Of a DNA stretch of 64,000 bases, positions 8,710-19,070 are shown one piece after another. A program made the position numbers and the translations under genes. Under the pieces are notes generated by a model. It had not been told where the DNA came from. It worked only from the letters and a program-made list of their open reading frames with translations, and did not search any database. Origin of the DNA: Candidatus Accumulibacter aalborgensis. Its GTDB lineage: Bacteria; Pseudomonadota; Gammaproteobacteria; Burkholderiales; Rhodocyclaceae. The stretch spans positions 20,869 through 84,868 of the forward strand of contig NZ_FLQX01000002.1 of the NCBI RefSeq assembly GCF_900089955.1. Direction: 5' to 3'. Every line of letters starts with the position of its first letter. Position 1 is the stretch's first letter.

Positions 8710-11700
8710 ATGCGTCAGGAGGAGTTGCGCGCGGCGTTCTACCATCGCTTCCATTTTCTGGTGCCTGTCGTTTCGCATCCGGCGGTGCATACCCTCTGGC
8801 GTGTCGCGGTGCGCGCCTTCTGGCTGCTCTATTTCAGCTTCGTCCTGTTGATTCTCGCGCTCCGCTATCTCGTCTTGCCGAATATCGAGAGCTATCGACC
8901 AGAAATCGAGCATCAGCTCAGCCAGGCACTCGGGCTATCGGTCGCCATCGGGAAAGTCGAGGCCAGCTGGGATGGCCTCAATCCTGACCTGATTCTGTCC
9001 GACGTGCGCCTTGCCGATCCTCAGGGGCAACCAGCGCTGGCCTTCAACCGCGTGCGAAGCGTTCTGTCGTGGTCGTCAGTGCCGAGAATGCAGTTGCGCC
9101 TGCGCTTGTTGCAGATCGACGAGCCGACCTTGCATCTGCGTCGTGATGCGGACGGTCGCGTCTACATCGCAGGCCTGGCGGTCAGCGCCGAGGACAACGA
9201 CGGGAAGCTTGCCGACTGGGTGCTGGTGCAAAAACGAATTCGCATCAAGGGGGCGACGGTGCTCTGGGAGGATGCGCAACGCGCTGCCCCGCCACTGATT
9301 CTCAAGGACCTTGACTTCGCTCTCGACAACAACGGGCGACAGCATCGTTTCGGCCTGACTGCTTCGCCGCCGAGCGAACTGGCGGCGAAGATCGACCTGC
9401 GCGGTGATTTCCGGGGCAAGCATGTCGAGCACCCGGAATCATGGCAAGGACAGGCATTTGCACAGATCGACGCTGTCGACCTGGCTGTGTGGCGCGCCTG
9501 GATCGATTACCCAATCGACTTGCCACGTGGCCGAGGTGCGTTGCGCGTCTGGGCGGGTTTTGCCGATGGCGGCCTGGGTGAACTGACCGCCGACTTTTCT
9601 CTCGACGACGTCAATCTTCGCCTGGCCAAGGATCTTCCGGCGATCGAGCTGGAGCACATCTCCGGCCGCATTGGCGCCCGCTTCCTGTCGACCGGGATGA
9701 GCATTGACGGCCGGCGGGTCGAACTGCTCACGCGTCTGCCCAAGGACGAGCGAGCGGCACCGCGCATCCGCATCGAAGCGAGCGATTTCCATGTCGACTG
9801 GCAGCGCCAGGACGGCAGCAGTTCAGTGCTTGGTCATGCGACAGCCGATATGCTGGACCTCGGCGCTCTGGCTAGCCTGGCGGCCTACTTGCCACTGGAC
9901 GCCAGGTCGCGCCGGTTACTGGGCGACTTCGCACCGCGTGGCCGAGTCAGTGAACTCCGCGCCAGCTGGAACGGCGACGTCGAAGCGCTGCAAACCTACT
10001 CCTTCCAGGGCCGCATTGATGACCTGGCGCTCAGGGCCAACGCTCATTTCCCCGGCGTCTCCGGGCTATCAGGCTCGCTCGAAGCCAGTGAGCGTGGCGG
10101 TTCTGCAAGTCTGCTATCGCAAACGGTCAGCATCGACTTGCCTAACGTCTTTCCTGAGGGCTCGATTGCGCTTGACACGCTGAGTGCGCAGGCCAGTTGG
10201 AAAATCAGCCGGGGGACGATCGATGCCGAACTCGCGCGCGCCGAGTTTGCCGGGCCTGATGCCGCCGGATCAGTACACGGTAGTTACCATTACACGGGCG
10301 AGGGTCCGGGCAGCATCGACCTTGGTGCAATGCTGACCCGTGCCGACGCGCGCGCCGTCTGGCGCTACCTGCCGGCCACGATCAACGCCGACGCGCGTCA
10401 TTGGGTCCGCGATGCACTGAAGAAAGGGGGGGCCAGCGAGGCCCGGCTGATTTTGAAGGGCGACTTGGCACACTTCCCTTTTCTTGACCGAAAACAGGGC
10501 CAGTTCCTGGTCACCGTCAAGGCGCAGGACGTGACACTCGACTACGGGACAGGCTGGCCGGTGATCACGGGTATTGATGCTGATCTTCGCTTCCAGGGTG
10601 CGGGAATGCTGGTCGAAGCGCAGCGCGGTTCGATTCTTGCTGCCCGCCTGTCAAGAACCCGCGCCGAGATTCCCGATTTCGATGCCCCGGTGGCGACGCT
10701 GAAAGTGAAGGGACACGTCGAAGGCGAGACGGCAGAGTTTCTGAAGTACATCATCGAGAGCCCGGTGGCGACCCAGATCGACCACTTTACCGATTCGATG
10801 AGCGCCAGCGGCAAGGGTCGCCTCGACATCGGACTGGTCATCCCATTGCAAGAGGCACGACTCGGCGAGTCGAAGATCGAAGGCACGTACGTCTTTCTGG
10901 CCAACGAAGTGAACGTCGATTCGGCGCTACCCCCATTGCAGCAGGTCAATGGTAGCCTGCAATTTTCCGAGAAGGAGCTGCACATACCGGAAATCAACGC
11001 CCTTCTTTTCGGCGGCCAGCTCAAGGTCAAGGGAGGGGTGCAGGACGGCAAGGTGCTGATCACGGCCGACGGTTCGCTGGCCATGGACGAACTACGCCGA
11101 CGCGCGCCGCTGCCGATCCTCGACGGCCTGTCCGGAACAGCCGCGTATCGCGCCGAGGTGCGCGTCAAGAAGCGCGACGTCGAGCTGGCCCTCGACTCGG
11201 ATCTGATTGGCGTGGCGTCGTCTCTGGCTGCGCCCTTGGGCAAGAGCTCCGGCGAAGCAATGCCCCTGCATTTCGAAAGCAGCGCTTTGCCGGCAACGGC
11301 TCCTCGCGGCGGCCAGCCAGTGGCCCGTGAGCAATTTCGAGCGACGCTCGGCAACGCACTCAGCATACAAGTGATCCGCAGCAGACAGGGCGCTGAGCAC
11401 GCGCTGGAACGGGGTGCGATCATGATTGGCAGGCCTCTCACGCAGTTGCCGGAACGTGGCATCGAGGTCGGGATTACCGCTCCAAGCCTCGATCTCGATT
11501 ACTGGCAGAACGTGTTGCGCGGCACCGGCAAAAGCAGCGGCACAGCTTCCTCGACCACGCCTGCTTTTCCCCTTTCCGTCGATCTCAAGGCCGACGAACT
11601 CGTCGTGCTCGGCAGGTACTATACCGATGTCGCGGCGGGCGTTTCCGGGACGGCGCCGCTGTGGCGGGGCAGGCTGCACTCGCGTGAGGCGATCGGTGCT

Positions 11701-12633
11701 TTCCAGTGGGATGGCGCGGGTGCCGGCAAGCTGCGGGCGCAGTTCACGACCTGGCGTCGGCCAGAGAAGGAGAGCAAGAGCGACCAGCCGGCCGAGGTGC
11801 TCAAGGAGCTGCCGGCGCTCGACATCGTGGTCGACGATTTTGTTGTCGGCGTGCGCCGCTTCGGGCGTCTCGAGGTCAAGGCTCATAATGAGGGCGGTAT
11901 CTGGCGGCTCGACAGGATCGACATCGGCAACCCCTTCGGCACCCTGTCCGGTAACGGGCAATGGCAGTTCGCCGACGGCAACCGGACCCAGCTCGACTTC
12001 ACGCTTGAGAGCAGCGACGCCGGAAAATTGCTCGACCGGCTCGGCTACCTGGGTGCCGTGCGCGGCGCCAGCACCACGCTGAAGGGAAAAATCGGCTGGA
12101 ATGGTTCGCCGGCGGCGCTGGACTATGCGACACTGAACGGCGAGATGAAGCTTGAGGTGGGCAAGGGGCAGTTCGTCAAGCTTGATCCCGGTGCCGCCGG
12201 CAAGCTACTCGGCCTGATCAGCCTGCAGGGCCTGCCACGTCGGTTCACGCTTGATTTCGGTGATGTTTTCAGCGAAGGTTTCGCTTTTGACAGCATCGGC
12301 GGCCAGATGACCGTCAGGGATGGACTGATGAGTACAGATCGTCTGCAGATCGACGGCCCGTCGGCGCGGGTGGTGATGCGCGGCGAAGCCGACCTGAAGA
12401 ATGAAACACAGCATCTGAATGTGGTGGTGCAACCCGAAGTGGGTGGCAGCGCGGCACTTGGCATCGGCGTCGTCAATCCGCTGGCCGGAGTGGCGACCCT
12501 GCTGGCGCTAAAGATGTTGCAGAATCCCCTGAACAAGGTGTTCAGTTTCGAATATCTGGTGACCGGCAAATGGGACGACCCCAAGGTTGAGAAGGTCTCC
12601 GGGTCGGCCGCCTCGGCGGCACCCGCGCCCTGA
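8710..12633 (+). CDS. yhdP: YhdP-family AsmA-like envelope protein (TIGR02099)
   Basis: A very large protein (1307 residues from ATG 8710; a TTG at 8677 would add 11). One N-terminal membrane anchor (about residues 27-57, FWLLYFSFVLLILALRYLVL) is followed by a long beta-rich periplasmic region. The C-terminus carries the AsmA_2 signature near MKLEVGKGQFVKLDPGAAGK and ends in GIGVVNPLAGVATLLALK. In E. coli, YhdP with TamB and YdbH carries phospholipids to the outer membrane through a hydrophobic groove; that role is assumed here from the family. It heads the conserved order yhdP, nitrilase-family amidase, tldD, with 28 bp to the next gene. Confidence 0.88.
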   Translation: MRQEELRAAFYHRFHFLVPVVSHPAVHTLWRVAVRAFWLLYFSFVLLILALRYLVLPNIESYRPEIEHQLSQALGLSVAIGKVEASWDGLNPDLILSDVRLADPQGQPALAFNRVRSVLSWSSVPRMQLRLRLLQIDEPTLHLRRDADGRVYIAGLAVSAEDNDGKLADWVLVQKRIRIKGATVLWEDAQRAAPPLILKDLDFALDNNGRQHRFGLTASPPSELAAKIDLRGDFRGKHVEHPESWQGQAFAQIDAVDLAVWRAWIDYPIDLPRGRGALRVWAGFADGGLGELTADFSLDDVNLRLAKDLPAIELEHISGRIGARFLSTGMSIDGRRVELLTRLPKDERAAPRIRIEASDFHVDWQRQDGSSSVLGHATADMLDLGALASLAAYLPLDARSRRLLGDFAPRGRVSELRASWNGDVEALQTYSFQGRIDDLALRANAHFPGVSGLSGSLEASERGGSASLLSQTVSIDLPNVFPEGSIALDTLSAQASWKISRGTIDAELARAEFAGPDAAGSVHGSYHYTGEGPGSIDLGAMLTRADARAVWRYLPATINADARHWVRDALKKGGASEARLILKGDLAHFPFLDRKQGQFLVTVKAQDVTLDYGTGWPVITGIDADLRFQGAGMLVEAQRGSILAARLSRTRAEIPDFDAPVATLKVKGHVEGETAEFLKYIIESPVATQIDHFTDSMSASGKGRLDIGLVIPLQEARLGESKIEGTYVFLANEVNVDSALPPLQQVNGSLQFSEKELHIPEINALLFGGQLKVKGGVQDGKVLITADGSLAMDELRRRAPLPILDGLSGTAAYRAEVRVKKRDVELALDSDLIGVASSLAAPLGKSSGEAMPLHFESSALPATAPRGGQPVAREQFRATLGNALSIQVIRSRQGAEHALERGAIMIGRPLTQLPERGIEVGITAPSLDLDYWQNVLRGTGKSSGTASSTTPAFPLSVDLKADELVVLGRYYTDVAAGVSGTAPLWRGRLHSREAIGAFQWDGAGAGKLRAQFTTWRRPEKESKSDQPAEVLKELPALDIVVDDFVVGVRRFGRLEVKAHNEGGIWRLDRIDIGNPFGTLSGNGQWQFADGNRTQLDFTLESSDAGKLLDRLGYLGAVRGASTTLKGKIGWNGSPAALDYATLNGEMKLEVGKGQFVKLDPGAAGKLLGLISLQGLPRRFTLDFGDVFSEGFAFDSIGGQMTVRDGLMSTDRLQIDGPSARVVMRGEADLKNETQHLNVVVQPEVGGSAALGIGVVNPLAGVATLLALKMLQNPLNKVFSFEYLVTGKWDDPKVEKVSGSAASAAPAP

Positions 12634-12661
12634 CCGACCCCATCCACCACTGGAGCAAGCC

Positions 12662-13507
12662 ATGAATCCACTCGGCACTGGCGTACCAGGCGCGCCGCAA
12701 AACGTACCCACCCTGCGCATTGCAGCGTTGCAGATGGTGTCCACGCCGCGCGTTGACGAGAATCTCGCCGCCGCTGCGCGCCTGATTGGCGATGCCGTCG
12801 CTCAGGGGGCCGAACTGGTCGCGCTGCCCGAGTACTTCGCAATCATGGGCATGAGCGATGGCGACAAGGTCAAGGTGCGTGAGGTCGATGGGCGCGGACC
12901 GATTCAGGACTTCCTTGCCGCCCGCGCGCGCGAGTATCAAATCTGGCTGATCGGCGGCTCGCTGCCGCTGTGGACCGACCACCCCGACAAGATGCTCAAT
13001 TCGAGCCTGGTCTACGATCCGCACGGCGAGCGCGTGGCGCGCTACGACAAGATTCACCTGTTCGGCTTTCGGCAGGGTGGCGAATGCTACGACGAAAGCG
13101 CGACCATCGAAGCTGGTCGTCAGCCGATTGCCTTTACGACTCCGTTTGGCCGGGTGGGTTTGTCGATCTGCTACGACCTCAGATTTCCGGAGCTTTATCG
13201 CGCGCTTGGTGTCACAGACTTGCTGGTCCTTCCGGCGGCCTTCACCGAGACCACCGGGCGGGCACACTGGGAGATCCTGCTGCGCGCCCGAGCGATCGAG
13301 AATCAGTGCTATGTGCTGGCCGTGGCCCAAGGTGGCCGGCACGAGAACGGACGCGAAACGCACGGCAACAGCATGCTGATCGATCCCTGGGGAACGATCC
13401 TCGATCGCAAGTTGAAAGGACCTGGAATCGTCATCGGCGATCTCGAACACGCCCGTCTCGCCGAGGTCCGCAGCAGTCTGCCGGCGCTCAAACACCGCGT
13501 CATGTAG
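12662..13507 (+). CDS. Carbon-nitrogen hydrolase (nitrilase superfamily, Nit1/Nit2-like)
   Basis: A 281-residue amidase with the nitrilase Glu-Lys-Cys triad: ALPEYF (Glu, near residue 57), RYDKIHLFGF (Lys, near 128) and SICYDLRFPELYR (Cys, near 170). This subgroup includes Nit1, which clears deaminated glutathione, and omega-amidases; the yhdP-tldD neighbourhood is usual for it. The reading frame extends upstream into yhdP, but ATG 12662 with TGGAG 7 nt before it and the family's normal N-terminus identify the start. It is probably co-transcribed with yhdP and tldD. The exact substrate cannot be read from sequence. Confidence 0.88.
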   Translation: MNPLGTGVPGAPQNVPTLRIAALQMVSTPRVDENLAAAARLIGDAVAQGAELVALPEYFAIMGMSDGDKVKVREVDGRGPIQDFLAARAREYQIWLIGGSLPLWTDHPDKMLNSSLVYDPHGERVARYDKIHLFGFRQGGECYDESATIEAGRQPIAFTTPFGRVGLSICYDLRFPELYRALGVTDLLVLPAAFTETTGRAHWEILLRARAIENQCYVLAVAQGGRHENGRETHGNSMLIDPWGTILDRKLKGPGIVIGDLEHARLAEVRSSLPALKHRVM

Positions 13508-13576
13508 AAAAGCTGGGCAAGACTGAGCAAGCAAGCGCCTGAACAACCAGCCAAGCGCAATAACCACGGAAATAAG

Positions 13577-15025
13577 ATGACCACAAAAGCCGCAACCCTT
13601 CTCGCGCAGGCCCAGAAAACCCTGCTGACGCCCTATGGCCTGGACGTTGCCGACCTGACCAAGGTTTTTGGCAAGATCATGGCGCACCAGGTCGACTACG
13701 CCGACATCTACTTCCAGTACAGCCGTTCCGAGGCCTGGAGCCTGGAGGAGGGGATCGTCAAGGCCGGCAGTTTCAGCATCGACGAGGGCGTCGGCGTACG
13801 CGCCCTGTCGGGAGAAAAGACCGCCTTTGCCTATTCCGACGATATCAGCGCGCAGGCGCTCGGCGACGCGGCCGGCGCCGTGCGCGCGATTGCCGCCGCC
13901 GGGCAGCAGCGACGCGTGCCGGCGCTGAAGAAAAGAAGCGGGCATGTTCTCTACGTACCCCACGACCCGCTCGCCTCGCTCGACGCAGCCAGCAAAGTCC
14001 GCCTGCTGGAGCGCCTCGAGGCCATGGCGCGCGCCGAAGATCCTCGCGTGACGCAAGTCATGGCGCACGTTGCCGGCGAATACGAAGTGGTGCTGATCGC
14101 CGGCAGCGATGGTCGACTCGCCGCCGATGTTCGGCCGCTGGTGCGCGTCTCGCTGACCGTCATCGTCGAGGCAGATGGCCACCGCGAACAGGGTTCGGCC
14201 GGTGGCGGCGGACGGACCGATTACGGCTATTTCACCGATGCCTTGCTCGCCGGCTACGCACGCGAGGCCGTGCATCAAGCGGTGACCAATCTCGTCGCCC
14301 GCCCGGCGCCGGCCGGGACGATGACCGTCGTCCTCGGCTGCGGCTGGCCCGGCATCCTGCTACACGAAGCGGTGGGCCACGGCCTGGAAGGCGATTTCAA
14401 TCGCAAGGGCAGTTCGACCTTTGCCGGTCGTGTCGGTAGCCGGGTGGCCGCCAAGGGCGTCACCGTCATCGATGACGGAACGATCGCCGAACGCCGGGGC
14501 TCGCTGAACATCGACGACGAAGGCAATCCGACGCAACGTACGGTTTTGATCGAGGATGGCATCCTCAAGGGCTATATGCAGGACAGCCTCAACGCGCGTC
14601 TGATGGGCGTCGCACCGACCGGGAACGGTCGGCGCGAGTCTTTTGCGCACTTGCCCCTGCCACGGATGACCAACACGACGATGTTGAATGGCGACAAGAG
14701 CGTCGATGAGATCATCAAGTCGGTCAAGAAAGGGATCTACGCAGTCAATTTCGGGGGTGGGCAGGTCGATATCACCAACGGCAAATTCGTCTTCTCGATG
14801 TCCGAGGCTTACCTGATCGAGAACGGCAGGCTCGGCGCGCCGGTCAAGGGCGCAACGCTGATCGGCAGCGGCCCGGAAGCGATGAACCACGTGTCGATGA
14901 TCGGCAACGACATGCGCCTCGACCCCGGCGTCGGCACCTGCGGCAAGGACGGGCAGAGCGTGCCGGTCGGCGTCGGCCAGCCGACGCTGCGCATCGACGG
15001 ACTGACGGTCGGTGGTACGGCGTAG
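13577..15025 (+). CDS. tldD: Metalloprotease TldD
   Basis: The 482-residue TldD subunit of the TldD/TldE (PmbA) protease, which trims peptides such as modified leader peptides and the CcdA antitoxin in E. coli. The zinc motif [18 protein letters not shown] (HExxxH) is near residues 259-264. The N-terminal cradle ([33 protein letters not shown]) and the C-terminal [20 protein letters not shown] segment are characteristic. The partner pmbA is not in this window, as is common. It is the last gene of the yhdP-nitrilase-tldD run and converges on hom. Confidence 0.95.
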   Translation: MTTKAATLLAQAQKTLLTPYGLDVADLTKVFGKIMAHQVDYADIYFQYSRSEAWSLEEGIVKAGSFSIDEGVGVRALSGEKTAFAYSDDISAQALGDAAGAVRAIAAAGQQRRVPALKKRSGHVLYVPHDPLASLDAASKVRLLERLEAMARAEDPRVTQVMAHVAGEYEVVLIAGSDGRLAADVRPLVRVSLTVIVEADGHREQGSAGGGGRTDYGYFTDALLAGYAREAVHQAVTNLVARPAPAGTMTVVLGCGWPGILLHEAVGHGLEGDFNRKGSSTFAGRVGSRVAAKGVTVIDDGTIAERRGSLNIDDEGNPTQRTVLIEDGILKGYMQDSLNARLMGVAPTGNGRRESFAHLPLPRMTNTTMLNGDKSVDEIIKSVKKGIYAVNFGGGQVDITNGKFVFSMSEAYLIENGRLGAPVKGATLIGSGPEAMNHVSMIGNDMRLDPGVGTCGKDGQSVPVGVGQPTLRIDGLTVGGTA

Positions 15026-15092
15026 TCGCTGGCCCACGGCAAGCCGGCCCGCCTTTCGATCCGACACCGGCGATCGGCGTTCTTGGCTAGGC

Positions 15093-16403
15093 TTATAGCA
15101 GCTCTTCCAGCCGTAGCCGGATGATTTTGCCCTTGACCGCCGACAGCGCTTCGATGCCGCCAATCGCGGCGTCAATGTTTCTCTCGCGCGTCTTGTGGGT
15201 AAGCATGATGATGTCGGTCTGCTCTTCACCCTCGCCTGGCTCGCGCTGCATCATGGCGACAATCGAGATCCCGTCGTCGGCCAGGATGCGCGTCACGTCG
15301 GCCAGTACCCCGGGCCGGTCGTCGACGCGCAAGCGCAGGTAGTAGCTGGTGACTACGTCGGCCATCGGCAGAATGGCGAGATCGACCATTGCATCGGGCT
15401 GGAAGGCGAGATGCGGGACGCGGTGCTCGGGGTCAGCCGTATGCATGCGTGTGACATCGACCAGGTCGGCAATGACCGCCGACGCGGTGGGCTCGGCGCC
15501 AGCGCCTTTGCCATAGTAGAGCGTCGCGCCGACGGCATCGCCCTTGACCAAAACGGCGTTCATGGCGCCCTCGACATTGGCGATCAGCCGCTTGGCGGGG
15601 ATCAGCGTCGGATGGACGCGCAGCTCGACGCCATCGGCGGTACGCTTGGTAATGCCAAGCAACTTGATACGGTAGCCGAGCTGTTCAGCGTACCTGATGT
15701 CGGCTGCATCGAGCTGGCTGATGCCTTCTATGTAAGCCTGGTCGAAGCTCATCGAGTTGCCGAAGGCAATCGCCGACATGATGCTGAGCTTGTGCGCGGC
15801 ATCTACTCCATCGACGTCGAAAGCCGGATCTGCTTCGGCGTAACCGAGACGCTGTGCTTCCTTGAGCACCGTTGCGAAGGGCAGCCCCTTGTCGCGCATT
15901 TCGGAGAGGATGAAGTTGGTCGTACCGTTGATGATTCCCGCGATCCACTCGATGCGGTTGGCCGTCAGGCCCTCACGCAGTGCCTTGATGATCGGGATGC
16001 CGCCGGCGACGGCGCCTTCAAAGGCGACCATGACGCCCTTCTTCTGGGCAGCCGCAAAAATTTCGTTGCCATGCTTGGCCAACAAGGCTTTGTTGGCGGT
16101 GACGACGTGCTTGCCGTGGTCGATCGCCCGCAAGACGAGCGCCCTGGCAAGCTCACAGCCACCGATCAGTTCGACGATGATGTCGACATCAGGGTCGGCG
16201 ACGACCGCATAGGCATCGTCGGTCGCTCGGCAGGTGCCGCCCGTGAGCTGCCGAACGCGCTCAAGGTTTCTGTCGGCAACGATGCTCACCTGGATGGGGC
16301 GACCCGCGCGGCGAGTGATTTCCTCAGCGTTGCGCTTGAGTACCGAGTAAGTGCCGCCACCGACGGTGCCGATGCCGAGCAGTCCAACATTGATAGGTTT
16401 CAT
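15093..16403 (-). CDS. hom: Homoserine dehydrogenase
   Basis: Reduces aspartate semialdehyde to homoserine for threonine and methionine synthesis. The 436-residue monofunctional form has an N-terminal Rossmann loop (GLLGIGTVGGGTYSVL), the catalytic region around GVDAAHKLSIMSAIAFG and a C-terminal ACT domain (RPGVLADVTRILADDGISI, residues ~355-430) that senses threonine. It is third in a minus-strand run after two aminotransferases, a common betaproteobacterial neighbourhood. Threonine synthase (thrC) often follows hom in these genomes, but here tldD on the opposite strand follows instead. Confidence 0.95.
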   Translation of the reverse strand: MKPINVGLLGIGTVGGGTYSVLKRNAEEITRRAGRPIQVSIVADRNLERVRQLTGGTCRATDDAYAVVADPDVDIIVELIGGCELARALVLRAIDHGKHVVTANKALLAKHGNEIFAAAQKKGVMVAFEGAVAGGIPIIKALREGLTANRIEWIAGIINGTTNFILSEMRDKGLPFATVLKEAQRLGYAEADPAFDVDGVDAAHKLSIMSAIAFGNSMSFDQAYIEGISQLDAADIRYAEQLGYRIKLLGITKRTADGVELRVHPTLIPAKRLIANVEGAMNAVLVKGDAVGATLYYGKGAGAEPTASAVIADLVDVTRMHTADPEHRVPHLAFQPDAMVDLAILPMADVVTSYYLRLRVDDRPGVLADVTRILADDGISIVAMMQREPGEGEEQTDIIMLTHKTRERNIDAAIGGIEALSAVKGKIIRLRLEELL

Positions 16404-16494
16404 GGGCCATTGAGGAGTGAGGTTTGTGAGTGCAGATCAAGGAGAAGGCAGGCAGCGCACGAGACCTTGACCCAGTCTCCGCGCGGCCTGTGGT

Positions 16495-17721
16495 CTAAGT
16501 CCCTGCCCGCTGACGATAGCCTTCAAGAAAGCGTGCGATACGCGTAATGGCGTCGCGCAGATCGTCTTCATGGGGCAGGAAAACGAGGCGGAAGTGGTCG
16601 GGAGCCGGCCAGTTGAAGCCGCTCCCCTGGACCAGCAGCACGCGCTCTTCCTGCAGCAGTTCGGCGATGAAATCCTGGTCATTCTCGATCGGATAGAGTT
16701 TGGGGTCAAGGCGCGGAAACATGTACAGCGCCGCCTTCGGTTTGACACAACTGACGCCGGGGATTGCCGTGATCAAGGCGTGCGCCAGATCGCGCTGACG
16801 ACACATCCGGCCACTTGGGGCGACCAGGTCGTCGATGCTCTGATAGCCGCCGAGTGCCGTCTGGATGGCGTGCTGTGCCGGCACATTGGCGCACAAGCGC
16901 ATCGAGGCGAGCATGTCCAGGCCTTCGATGTAGTCACCCGCTTCGCGAAGGTCGCCGGAAACCACCATCCAGCCGGCGCGGTAGCCACACGAACGGTAGT
17001 TCTTCGACAGGCCATTGAAGGTTACGGTCAGCACGTCCTGCGACAGCGAGGCGATCGCCGTGTGCGTCGCCCCGTCGTAGAGCACCTTGTCGTACACCTC
17101 GTCGGCGTAGACGATCAGGCCGTGCTGGCGCGCGATGGCGACCATTTCGCGCAGCACGCTTTCCGGATACAGCGCGCCGGTCGGGTTGTTGGGGTTGATC
17201 ACCACCAGAGCGCGTGTCCTCGGTGTGATCTTGGCACGCAGGTCGTCGAAGTCGGGCAGCCACTCGTTGGCTTCATCACAGAGGTAATGGCGCGGCGTGC
17301 CGCTCGACAGGCTCACTGCGGCGGTCCACAAAGGGTAATCGGGGGCCGGCACAAGGACCTCGTCACCGGCGTTGAGCAGCGCGTTCATCGCCATCACGAT
17401 CAGCTCGGAGACGCCATTGCCGATGTAGATGTCTTCCAGAGTGACGCCCTTGATGTGCTTCTGTTGCGTGTAATGCATCACTGCCTTGCGAGCAGAGAAA
17501 ATTCCCTTCGAATCCGAATAGCCTGCCGCATTCGGCAGGTTGCGGATCATGTCAAGCTGGATTTCTTCCGGCGCGTCAAAGCCGAAAGCGGCGAGGTTGC
17601 CGATATTGAGCTTGATGATGTGGTGGCCTTCGTCCTCCATCTGCTTGGCCTTCTGCAGCACGGCACCGCGAATGTCATAGCAGACGTTGGCCAGCTTGTT
17701 CGACTTGAGTATCGGTTTCAT
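16495..17721 (-). CDS. alaA: AlaA-like PLP-dependent aminotransferase
   Basis: A 408-residue fold-type I aminotransferase. The PLP lysine is in FNGLSKNYRSCGYRAGWM (near residue 240), the pyridine-contact Asp in YADEVYDKVLYDG, and the cofactor loop in NPNNPTGALYP. The N-terminus (MKPILKSNKLANVCYDIRG) is typical of AlaA, the main alanine transaminase making alanine from pyruvate and glutamate. It lies 10 bp downstream of alaC and 91 bp upstream of hom on the same strand, so co-transcription is likely. Finding AlaA-like and AlaC-like enzymes side by side suggests redundant alanine synthesis or division between alanine and other amino acids. Confidence 0.88.
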   Translation of the reverse strand: MKPILKSNKLANVCYDIRGAVLQKAKQMEDEGHHIIKLNIGNLAAFGFDAPEEIQLDMIRNLPNAAGYSDSKGIFSARKAVMHYTQQKHIKGVTLEDIYIGNGVSELIVMAMNALLNAGDEVLVPAPDYPLWTAAVSLSSGTPRHYLCDEANEWLPDFDDLRAKITPRTRALVVINPNNPTGALYPESVLREMVAIARQHGLIVYADEVYDKVLYDGATHTAIASLSQDVLTVTFNGLSKNYRSCGYRAGWMVVSGDLREAGDYIEGLDMLASMRLCANVPAQHAIQTALGGYQSIDDLVAPSGRMCRQRDLAHALITAIPGVSCVKPKAALYMFPRLDPKLYPIENDQDFIAELLQEERVLLVQGSGFNWPAPDHFRLVFLPHEDDLRDAITRIARFLEGYRQRAGT

Positions 17722-17730
17722 GGCATTGGC

Positions 17731-18915
17731 CTAGAGTAGCCCATCCTTCCTGAACATGTCCTTGATGCCACGAATCGCCTGCCGCGTTCGCTCCTCGTTC
17801 TCGATCAGGGCGAAACGGACGTGGTCGTCGCCATACTCGCCGAAGCCGACGCCAGGCGAGACCGCCACCTTGGCCTCGGTCAGCAGTTTCTTGGCAAAAT
17901 CGAGCGACCCCATCTGTTGATAGCTCTCGGGGATCTTTGCCCAGATGTACATGGAGGCTTTCGGCACCTCGACCATCCAGCCGGCTTCGTGCAGCCCCTT
18001 GGCAAGGACGTTGCGCCGACCCTGATAGAGCAGGCGAACTTCCTCGACACACTGCTGTGGACCATCAAGCGCGATCACCGAAGCGACCTGGATCGGCGTA
18101 AATGTGCCGTAGTCATGATAGCTCTTGATGCGTACCAGCGCGTGACACAGTTCCTGGTTGCCAACCATGTAGCCGACCCGCCAGCCGGCCATATTGTAGC
18201 TCTTCGACATGGTGAAGAACTCGACCGCCACCTCGCGCGCCCCGGCAACCTGCATGATCGAAGGCGCCTGATAGCCATCGAAGCAGATATCGGCGTAAGC
18301 CAGGTCGTGCACCACCAGGATGTCATGCTGGCGGGCCAGTGCGATGATGCGCTCGAAAAACGCGAGGTCCACGCAACGCGCCGTCGGATTGCTCGGAAAG
18401 CCGAGAATCATCATTTTCGGCTTTGGAATGGATTCCCTGATTGCGCGCTCGACCTCTTCGAAGAAATCGACATCCGCCGTCATGCGCACCGAGCGGATGT
18501 CGGCGCCAGCGATGATCGCCCCATAGATGTGGATCGGGTACGATGGGTTCGGCACCAGCACCGTATCGCCGCGGTCCAGCGTAGCCAGCATCAGGTGCGC
18601 CAGTCCTTCCTTGGAGCCGATCGTCACCACCGCTTCGCTCTCCGGATCGAAGGTCACCTCATAGCGCCGCTGATACCAGTCGCAGATGGCCTTGCGCAGT
18701 CGGGGAATGCCTTTGGAGATCGAATAGCCATGCGTGTTTTCACGCAGCGCCGCTTCGACCAGCTTGTCGGTGATGTGCTGTGGCGTCGGACCGTCCGGGT
18801 TGCCCATGCTCATGTCGATGATGTCCTCGCCGCGCCGACGGGCGGCCATCTTCAGCTCACTGGTAATGCTGAAGACGTAAGGCGGCAAGCGTTTGATGCG
18901 CGAAAACTCTCTCAT
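17731..18915 (-). CDS. alaC: AlaC-type alanine transaminase
   Basis: A 394-residue aminotransferase related to E. coli AlaC (YfdZ). The N-terminus [20 protein letters not shown] and the motif [14 protein letters not shown] match that group. The PLP lysine is in [18 protein letters not shown] and the Asp in [16 protein letters not shown]. An in-frame codon further upstream (19026) would add 37 residues that look non-coding and would leave only 44 bp to the divergent gene at 19071, so ATG 18915 is preferred. It is first in the minus-strand run alaC, alaA-like, hom. Confidence 0.9.
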   Translation of the reverse strand: MREFSRIKRLPPYVFSITSELKMAARRRGEDIIDMSMGNPDGPTPQHITDKLVEAALRENTHGYSISKGIPRLRKAICDWYQRRYEVTFDPESEAVVTIGSKEGLAHLMLATLDRGDTVLVPNPSYPIHIYGAIIAGADIRSVRMTADVDFFEEVERAIRESIPKPKMMILGFPSNPTARCVDLAFFERIIALARQHDILVVHDLAYADICFDGYQAPSIMQVAGAREVAVEFFTMSKSYNMAGWRVGYMVGNQELCHALVRIKSYHDYGTFTPIQVASVIALDGPQQCVEEVRLLYQGRRNVLAKGLHEAGWMVEVPKASMYIWAKIPESYQQMGSLDFAKKLLTEAKVAVSPGVGFGEYGDDHVRFALIENEERTRQAIRGIKDMFRKDGLL

Positions 18916-19010
18916 GGTTTGGCCCGGGAAATGGTCAGTGCAGGTCAGCGCTGCGGTCGATTGGTCGATCGGCGCGCCGAGTTGGGCAGCGACGACGAGC
19001 CTTCGCCCGG

Positions 19011-19038
19011 TGAACGCGATCGACAAAAAAGTTATAAT
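19011..19038 (+). promoter_or_regulatory. Possible promoter of the gene at 19071
   Basis: A perfect TATAAT -10 hexamer sits at 19033-19038, about 32 nt before the start codon at 19071. The best -35 is weak (TGAACG, 19011-19016, 16-bp spacer), so only the -10 is convincing. Confidence 0.4.
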
Positions 19039-19070
19039 CGTACTTTAACGTCTTGTGCGCCGCAATTTTC

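Noticed and set aside
12542..14278. 578-codon minus-strand open frame opposite the nitrilase and tldD genes
   Set aside because: It spans two well-supported plus-strand genes and has no recognisable protein features.
15195..16547. 450-codon plus-strand open frame opposite hom
   Set aside because: It lies wholly over homoserine dehydrogenase, which has full family motifs on the other strand.
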